DNA from: Sisyra terminalis
Lineage: Eukaryota; Arthropoda; Insecta; Neuroptera; Sisyridae
DNA: 64,000 bases
Assembly (NCBI GenBank): GCA_958496175.1
Contig: OY292276.1
Coordinates: 58,355,080-58,419,079 of the forward strand
Reading direction: 5' to 3'
The notes under the pieces were generated by a model, which ran no database searches, was not told where the DNA came from, and saw only the letters and a list, made by a program, of their open reading frames with translations. A program made the position numbers and the translations under genes. How positions within the stretch are numbered: position 1 is the stretch's first letter; every line of letters starts with the position of its first letter. Of this stretch, positions 48,785 through 57,700 are shown piece by piece.

Positions 48785-49745
48785 ATGAAAAGAAAAATAA
48801 TTTAAAGGGGAAAGGGGTGTGTTTGTATGGGTAATAATAGTTTATCTCGATTTTCATTAAAACTAACAGTGCTATGAAAAGATGTTAAATAGCAAAGTTG
48901 TAGGTAATAAACCAAAATCTTAGTTTTTTGAGTTTTTCATATAAATTTTGAGGTTATACGAAGAAAGTGTAAATGTAAAAGTTGTAGATCTTTTTAATAC
49001 CTACAACTTTTCTTTTAAACTTTTTCCCATAGGACTTGTAATTTTGTTAGAAATCGAGATAAACCATTTTTTACCCATAAAAACTCACCCCTCTCCCTTC
49101 CCAACCTCTTGATCAGATTTTTGTAATCTTCTCTTCCTTATCCAATGGGTTTCATCCTACTACAAATTAATTTTGTTTCAAAAATTTTCGACATTGGTCT
49201 AAATTCAAATGACTAAGAAAAATTTTCGAACCAAATTCCCAATCACACGGATTTATCTTTTCAATACCAAATGAAAGGAAAAATAATTTCAAGGGGAAAG
49301 GGGTGAGTTTTTATTGGTAAAAATAGTTTATCTCGATTTTCATTAAAACTAACAGTGCTATGGAAAACAGTTAAATAGCAAAGTTGTAGGTAATAAACCA
49401 AAATCTTGGTTTTTTGAGTTTTTCACATAAATTTTGAGGTTATACGAAAAAAGTGAAAATACAAAAGTTGTAGATCTTTTTGTTACCTATAACTTTTTTA
49501 CCAAGCTTTTTTTTATAGGACTTGTATTTTTGTTGGAAATTAAGATAAACCATTTTTTACCCTTAAAAACTCACCCCTCTTCCTTCCCGACCTCTTGATC
49601 AGATTTTTGTTATCATCCCTTCCTTTTCCAATGAGTTTCATCCTACTACAAATTAATTTTGTTTCAACAATTATCGACATTGGTCTAAATTTAAATGATT
49701 AAGAAAAATTTTCGAACCAAATTCCTAATCTCACGGAATTACCTT
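48785..49745. repeat. Tandem duplication of about 480 bp, each unit a partial palindrome
   Basis: 48785-49268 and 49269-49745 align over their whole length. Within each unit, a left segment containing AATAGTTTATCTCGATTT is inverted as AAATCGAGATAAACC-like DNA near the right, together with GGGGTGAG and CTCACCCC. The unit is probably a foldback element that duplicated in place. Confidence 0.78.
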
Positions 49746-50918
49746 TTCAATGCCAAATCGAAGAGCTTTCAGAATTCGAACGTATCAAGAATGAGGACGT
49801 ATAAAACCACCTAGAGAATTTGGGCCCAGCGGGTGGTGGAGCCCGAGGAACGTAGGTACAAGTGTGTAATCTTGTCGAGTACATGACAAACTTGAGACTA
49901 GGGGACTCGTTTCTGTGGGATACATGTGGGAGGCAAACGATGGGGATAAACCCGGAATGGTTATCAAGAGAGATTCCCAAATCCCAACATCGCTAAAATT
50001 AGAAACTCGATTGTAATATAATTGTGATTTTACGCAAAACGAAAGCGGATTATTAAACACTGGCAAAAAAGTTTTGAAAAGCTCGAAAAGCTTTTCATTC
50101 CACTCTTTTTTTTTCAACGATCAATATTCAAGTATTTATTCATTAAGTTTTTGTGAAATATTTTCATTGAATTTCAAAAACACACAACCACCCCCATACC
50201 CCCTTAACCCACATGTTTGCAGCAATGGAAGGGTTGTTTTTTATTACTTTTATTATTATTTTTGTTGAAATGAGATTGTAATAGTGACGCGTGGTTGTTT
50301 TCAAATTAATTTCAAGCGAACTACCCCCAATTGTATGGAATTGTGCGCCGCATCGTTGAAAATGAGGCCATATGGGGATGAAATTGTTGGGGTGGAAAGA
50401 GCAACAAGTTGAAAACTACAAGCTGCTATAAAAAAAGCCAAATTGAAATAGAAAAATATCATTAAATATTCAATAAAAATGTAAATTACCATTTAATGGC
50501 ACCAAATAAAAACAAATGAGTACCAACAAAAGAAAAACGAAACATAAATTTTGTTTTTCCTGCACCGTTTCGTTGATCTTTTGATCCTTATAATTTTTGT
50601 TTTCTATTCAATATGATATAAGTTGAGATTTTTTTCTCTGTAGATTATTTTCTCCCATTTGAAATGGAAATTGGAATGAATGGGGAAGACACAATGGGGA
50701 AAGAAAATTATTTACCCTATTCATTGCCGGGAAAAATAAATATCGAACGGGAGCGCAAGATGTTGAAACGTAATAATTTCAATAGCAATGTTTTGAAGCG
50801 AAGAATTTACTGAAAAGAAAAATAATAACAGAAATGATGAATACGATTTATAATTTAATTTACTATCATATACGATAGTGATTAAGGGATGGGAAAATTT
50901 ATTGATTTTCATTTCAAA
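49746..50918. other. Unique DNA with a GC-richer patch, no gene called
   Basis: 49790-49985 is noticeably richer in G and C than its surroundings and matches nothing else in the window. Overlapping open frames on the minus strand have no recognisable domain. Confidence 0.35.
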
Positions 50919-50921
50919 CTA

Positions 50922-51209
50922 GCTGATATTCGCAACTTCGTCTGCATGACGTCCAAAATGGTATTATTTTCATTTAAAATTTGCATATAATATAAGATTT
51001 ATAAATAGGAAATTTTATATTCTTACGAAAAACGTATTCGAATCTAAAAATTAAGATTTTAACACCTTTTTCAACAATTTTCCAAATATTGATTTTTTTT
51101 TAAAAAAAATCCCTGTAAGTATTCTATTAATTTTTAGAAAATATCCCATGAAACTATACGATTATTTAAAATGATATTTTGTATACCTTAAGCATAGGAA
51201 CATGCTTAC
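50922..51209 (-). mobile_element. Helitron-like 3' end, second copy of the CTAG family
   Basis: CTAGCTGATATTCGCAACTT at 50922 matches the start of 47294, with homology continuing through TTACGAAAAA. It is interrupted at 51210 by a foldback. A possible inner piece of the same kind lies at 53500-53640. The other end was not found. Confidence 0.5.
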
Positions 51210-52747
51210 TAGACTGGGCCAAAAAAATCAACTATTTTTTTTTTGAATAGCATATCGAAAATATTGTTCAAGGTGATAAAAAAAAATATCGGGAAGGTTT
51301 GAGCCCGTAATATTAATATTAAGGGGTCTATCATATTTATTTTCGATTTTTTATTTCTATTTTCATTTTTGCGTCAATGCTCACAAACTATCAAAGTAAA
51401 AAAAAATATCTGCACATATATTTATAGAAAAATAAATTTCCTACAAAAAACGTCTCTTTGAAAATTTTTGCCAGATACGCCGTTTCCGAATAATCAAGCC
51501 TTAGACATTGATATAATTTTTAGATTTATCTTCTGTATTTTGAAATTTTGTAACTAACGAACAAATAAATATATAGAAATGAACAATATAGATTGTTGAA
51601 GAGAATTTAATTCTCTACAAAAAAGGTCTCTTAACGTTTTTACACTAAACCACTTTTTCAAAAGTTATTAACAATTAAAGTAAGGAAAAATTAAATTATT
51701 GTTTTTTTTTTGTTGTTGAACCAATTTTGAAAGAATAATTTTATGTAAAAACTTTAACAGATCTTTTTTGTAGAGCATTAAATTCCCTTCAAGAATCTAT
51801 ATTGCTCATTTCTAAATATTTATTTGTTCGTTAGTTACAAAATTCCAAAAGAATGAAGATAAATCTAAAAATGTTATCAATGTTTAAAGCTTGATTATTC
51901 GGAAACGGTGTGTCTGGCAAAAATTTTTAAAGTTATGTTTTTGGTAGAAAATTTAATTTTCTCTAAATATATGTGCAGATGAATTTTTTTACCTTGATAG
52001 TTTGACAGCATTAATATTGAGAGGTCTATCATCTTTAATTTCATTTTTTCATTCATTTTTTTTATCATCTTTAATGCTGTCAAACTACCAAGGTAAAATT
52101 ATAGAAAATTAAATTCCCTACAAAAAACGTCTCATTGAAACTTTTTGCCAGACACGCCGTTTCCAAATAATCAAGCTTTAAACATTGATATAGTTCTTAG
52201 ATTTATTTTCTTTATTTTGGAATTTTTCAACTAACGAACAAATAAATATATAGAAATGAACATTATAGATTGTTGATTGGAGGGAATTTAATGCTCTAAA
52301 AAAAAGGTTTGTTAACGTTTTTACATAAAATCACTCTTTCAAAATTGGTTCAACAACGAAAAAAACAATAATTTAATTTTTCCTTCAGCTTTTATTGTGA
52401 ATAACTTTTGAGAAAGTGATTTTATAAAAAAACGTTAAGAGACCTTTTTTGTAGAGCATTAAATTTCCTTAAAGAACCTATATTGTTCATTTCCATATAT
52501 TTATTTGTTCTTTAGTTACAATAGTCCAAAATAAAGGAGATAAATCTAAAAATTATATCAATGTCTGAAGCTTGATTATTCGGAAACGGCGTATCTGGCA
52601 AAAATTTTTAAGGAAACGTTTTATGTAGGAAATTTAATTTTCTATAAATATATGGGCAGATGAATTTTTTTAAGTTGATAGTTTGACAGTAATGACGCAA
52701 AAATGAAAGCACAAATAAAAAATCGAAATTAAAAATGATAGACCTCT
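51210..52747. mobile_element. TAGACTGGGCC foldback, dimeric, right terminus missing
   Basis: The left terminus is TAGACTGGGCCAAAAAAATC. Two palindromes follow each other, fused near 52010-52090 around GACAGCATTAATATTGAG and ATCTTTAATGCTGTCAAAC, so their facing termini are lost. The right arm stops at about 52747, short of the expected terminus. Confidence 0.8.
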
Positions 52748-54323
52748 TACTATTTACAGGTAACTTTATTTATAACTATTATTTAATGCATTTTATTAAG
52801 AACAAAATTAATTTACAGACAATATTATATATATAAATTACATAATTGAAAATATGTATTTTTGAAAAAGACAATTGTTGCACTTAGAAACAATTAGCAA
52901 TGCCAATTGTTAGTAGCTTATTATAGTTAAACTTTTAACTATTAGTTTAAATTAAAAAGTGTAAGGAAACTTTTAGAAAGCTTTTCTGATTTTTGAAATT
53001 ATTATTTTTTTCATCCCTAAGCTTTACGATGGAAAAGTCTGCTCTTATTATCTTTATGTAATGATATTAAAGTCTGCAGTGGGTGGATGTATTACATCTC
53101 AATATAATACTAAATATTAATTAAATTGGTTTATTTGTTTTTAGTACAAAGAATATATACAAACTGACCCAGAAATTATTTAAAAGTAGGCAAATTTGGA
53201 ATAACGATATTTTGAAATAAAAACTTTCTTTGTATATATCAACAGAGATTAGAATTATAATTATCAACACCCTATACACTTTTCCATTAAACACTTGGCC
53301 AATTTAATTTTATTTAAATGATTTTTTTGCTGTTGGGATAGGAAATTCAAATTGGCAAAATATTTAAAAATCAAACCGGCAAATTCAAATCGAAACAGAT
53401 AAGTACCAATTCAATTTCTTTCAACGATAATGTTTCACTTTGATGATTAAATTTGAAATTTCTTTTGTTGTCGGTTTGTATGTGTTATCTCATATAAACT
53501 TAGCCACCCCATTTCACCCTGTTAAGGATGGAATTCTCAAAAATCCGTCCTTATCAGATTCTTACGTCATACAAGGGATATACCTTCCAAATTTCACGAC
53601 TTTATGACCAGCAATTTTGGCTGTAGTTTGATTCTCATTCCTTATTCATTTAAATGTTTGAAAAAATTATTTCAATAAACTATTTGTGAAATTCGATCAA
53701 AAAAATCAAACAGAAATTGAGTAATTTTTTTCCTTGGGAAAGTTCTTAATGTCACATTTTCACAGGTCTTACGATAAATTGAAATTGAAGTTTCCTTTTT
53801 TTAATCTTTTAGTCCAAAATAAAAAGAAGATTTAGATAGACGTTAGGATTTACCACTCACTAAAGTGCAGAAAAAAAAAACCCTGAAAATGTCCGTCACT
53901 ATATTGGCTTTCTCATTTGAGTCACTGACTGTATTTTTCTTGAACGAATTTAATTTCAATTACGATGACAATGTGGAAAGTTTTATTCCCTCTTTGATTC
54001 CCATCCCATTCCCCAGATAATCCCTATTTGTTTTCCTCTCGAATGTGATCCGAGTAAGACGACATTCAAGGATTCCGGAAATAATGATTAATTCTTTCTT
54101 GTACATAAATTTTATTACACTTGGTCCATTCGTGCGTTGTTTGCTAGTGCTTGTTTTTCCCATTGCCATTATGAAACCTCCATTTTTAATTAATTGCGTG
54201 TAAAGTTCTCTTCTGTGCGGGAATGACGGAGGGAATTACGAAAAAATAAGTAGAGTGTGTACTGATTGATGGGGTTGTTTTGTTGATGTGTGTTTTGTTT
54301 TTGAAGGCTTTTTGGGGTGGTGA
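52748..54323. other. Region upstream of the RASD-like gene
   Basis: AT-rich. 53500-53640 contains TCACCCTGTTAAGGATGGAA followed by a stretch resembling inner parts of Helitron- or LINE-type insect repeats. 53950-54323 is repeat-poor and probably holds the promoter or the 5' UTR of the GTPase transcript. Confidence 0.4.
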
Positions 54324-54401
54324 ATGATGTGCTATGAGTACTCAAAATTCGCCCGGCACGCTCTATTCGCAATGGTTACAAAAGCTGGTGCATTGTCATA
54401 A
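54324..54401 (+). promoter_or_regulatory. Overlapping upstream ORF at the start of the RASD-like gene
   Basis: Two consecutive ATGs at 54324 and 54327, out of frame with the main start at 54334, open a 25-codon frame that ends with TAA at 54399-54401. Ribosomes starting there would pass over the main ATG. Whether either is used depends on the true transcript start, which the sequence does not show. Confidence 0.4.
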
Positions 54402-54730
54402 GAATGGGTGTCGTAGTGGCAGCAATAACGCAGCGTCGCCCGGAGAGCCGAGTGACGTCGCGACGTCGACGACAACAGGTGGTGGTGGTGCGATGGCGAC
54501 CGGAACCGGAAATGAGGTGAACATGCGACGTCGCGAAGCGGTGCACGAAGTGTCCGAGACGCAGCCAGCGTTTGTGGGCCGCGAATATTGCAAGAAGATG
54601 CCATATTCGACGCCTCAAAACTTCCTCGAATCCAACGCCGGCGTTTGCCCCAGTCCCACCGGAAATAGTCAAACGTCGTGCGATGACATCATACCGCCGC
54701 CGAAGAATTGCTATCGACTTGTCATGCTGG
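54334..54730 (+). CDS. RASD-like GTPase exon 1: N-terminal extension and first beta strand
   Basis: ATG at 54334, donor GTAATG at 54731 (phase 1, inside the first glycine codon of G1). It encodes a 120-residue extension rich in Ser, Thr and Gly, with a run of Gly, which I do not recognise as a domain, followed by PPPKNCYRLVMLG. The latter corresponds to the AKNCYRMVILG of vertebrate RASD1. The region upstream is AT-rich and has an acceptor-like TTTTGAAG ending at 54306, so this may be exon 2 of the transcript. Confidence 0.9.
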
Positions 54731-57700
54731 GTAATGTAAATTTTTTTTGCAAAGAATTCATAAATTTTAATGCAATTTCACCCAATTTGCAATTTAATTT
54801 TAATGCAATTTTCCAAAATTTTATTTACCAATCGATACAAAATCGTTTCGTTTGTGACAAAATAATTTAGTAGTAATTTAATTAATGGCGACCTAATTAA
54901 TTATTTAGTTATTGATATAGTAAAATTTTGCCGAAATATTTCCACATACATTCCGACAAACATCAATGTATCAATGATTGCCTATACAAAAACATATAGT
55001 TACATAAGGTTTATCTAACAATCCTTCTAAACTTTTAACTTATAACTCGACCATATTTACGCTCAAAAAAACGGAAAAGACTTATTTTCTCAATTCTTAG
55101 TTTGTGAAAAAATATATTTCCATCTTATCAATCAAATGACCAAAGAAAAGTTAGCACCCCATCGAAAGATTTGCGAACTGGTAATGATCTTAATCATGGG
55201 TCGGCAACCTTTTATTGTAAAAGGGCTAAATATTTTTCATGGGGATCAGTGCGGGCCGCACTTGCAGTAGGTTTACCTACAATATTTATGTACAAATATT
55301 TTAGTTTTAAAAATAAAACGCTATGTGTCCGTCATGTGCGTTACGGCGAAAATCTTGCGGGCCGCATGCGGCCCACGGGCCACAGGTTGCCGACCCATGA
55401 TCTTAATCGTTAGGTCTGCGTTAGGTGAGTTAAGGTCCGATTTTTTTTTCGTTAGATCTCCTAGTTTTTTTTTTATAAATAATTGTTGAAATTTTGCATA
55501 AAACAATTTACATGTTAGCACCTCATTTAAAAGGAAACTAATTTCTTTTGATGTTTCTGCATTCTTTATCGTTAGGTCCGTATTGGTCCTTCAAATTTAT
55601 TATCATATTATTTGTTTTACTTATTTTATTAGTAATTTTAAATTAATTAAACTTAGCGCATGCGTATATTGTATTCATTTCCAACAGAGCCCAAAATTTA
55701 AATTCTTTTTTAAATTCTTTTAAATGCATCTTTTTTTTGCAAAATTTCAACAATTATTTATAAAAAAAACGGCTCATGTGTACTTTAGCACACCCACAAC
55801 CTGGAAATGTTGCATTTTCGACTTTCTTTATAATTTATTTCGCGATATTTTTGTTTATTCAATTCTAATATGGTATAATTCTATCTTTTGTGGCTAAATT
55901 TTCATTATGGACCGATTTAATTGCGAATTAAATTAAAAACAAAGTCGAAAATGTAAAATTATCAGATTGTGGGTGTGCTAAAATACACTTGAGCCAAAAA
56001 AACTATAGAAGACCTAACGAAAAAAATATTGGACCTTAACTCGCCTAACGAAGACCTAACGATTAAGATCAATACGAGTTCGCAAATTCTTCGATGGGGT
56101 GCTAAATTTCATTGGTTTTATATTTGGACCCTCAAAAAACGGAAAAGACTTATTTTCTCAATTCTTAGTGAAAAAATATATTTCAATCTTAAACCACACC
56201 AATTAAATGGTCTCCTAACAGTGAGTATTTCATCAATTAAATAGAGGGAATTGCTATCATTAACCATCAGAATCCTCGTTAATATTTGTAAACGACATTA
56301 TAATTAAATAATTTTTCATTCAAGGAAATTCAAACGAAACTCAAAACGTGGTTGTTTTAAAACCCTACAGGTAATTGTTCAACAAAAGTTTTCGAGAAAA
56401 AAATCCGTACACTATTATTTTCCCCGAAAATTGGTTAAATCTAAGGGTAGTTTTATGACGACAATCCAAAATTGCAAGTCCACAACACGTGCGTTGTGAA
56501 AATTTTAGCCCAAACAAACTACGTTTAAGGGATGAAATCGACCATCAAAGTGGCAGAAGAAATCATAAAACCATCCAAAGTACAATTGCATGTAACATCG
56601 TTATATAAGGGTGATTTTCGAACCAAAAGCAGTTTCGGGTTCGTAACAATATATAGAACGATGATATAATAATCTTTTTCGATTTCGAAACAAAAACATT
56701 TTTCGTCAAAAAAAAACCGTGGATTATAACAATCGTTGATTTTTCACGAAAATCGTCAAATTTTGGTTTGGTTTTTTAGGACGCCAATCGAAAGTATAAG
56801 TCCACCAGCACGTGCTGTGAAATTTTTACCCCAAACAAACTACGTTTAGGGGATGAAACCGATCGCCAAAGTACCAGAAATCATCCCAACTTCAAATGCT
56901 TGTAATGTCGTCAAACTGGGTACGACTTAGAAAATTGTACCGAAAACCGAAAGAAAAGTTATGATAGTTTTTGGAACTGCATTTAATCCTGTTGCATTTA
57001 TTTTGCCCTTTTTTCTCCAATATTTTGGTTGGGAGGGCTGGTTCTGTTAAGTTTAATTTTTTTATTTGTTTTATTGTTAAACAACAATTTTCTAAATTTT
57101 CTTGCATTTTCGTTATTATATGTCGCTTAAAAAACTCATTTTTTTAACATTTATCTATATTAGACTGGGCCAAAAAAATCAATTTTTTTTTTTTGAAAAG
57201 TATATCGAAAATATTGTTCAAGGTAATAAAATATCGGAAAGGTTTGAGCCCTTAATATTAATATTAAAAGGTCCATCATTTATAATTTCGATTTTTTATT
57301 TGTGCTTTGATTTTTGCGTCAATGCTGACATACTATCACGGTAAAAAAAATCATCTGCACATATATTTACAGAAAATTAAATTCCCTACAAAAAACGTGC
57401 TTGAAAATTTTTGCCAGATACGCCGTTTTCGAATAATCAAGCTTCAGACATTGATATAATTTTTAGATTTATCTTCTTTATTTTGGAATTTTATAACTAA
57501 CGAACAAATTAATATAGATAAATGAACAATATAGATTCTTGAAGGGAATTTAATGCACTACAAAAATGGTCTCTTACGTTTTTTCATAAAATCACTTTCT
57601 CAAAAGATATTTACAATTAAACTTGAAGGAAAATTTAAATTTTTAATTGTGAATAACTTTTGAAAGAGTGATTTTCTGTAAAAATGTTACAAGACCTTTT

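Noticed and set aside
49785..50117. 110-codon open frame on the minus strand in the GC-richer patch
   Set aside because: No recognisable motif, and another overlapping frame is equally open. Kept only as an unexplained patch.
54332..54672. Three overlapping minus-strand open frames (65-98 codons) opposite GTPase exon 1
   Set aside because: Shadows of the GC-rich coding exon; the + strand frame is supported by family homology and splicing.
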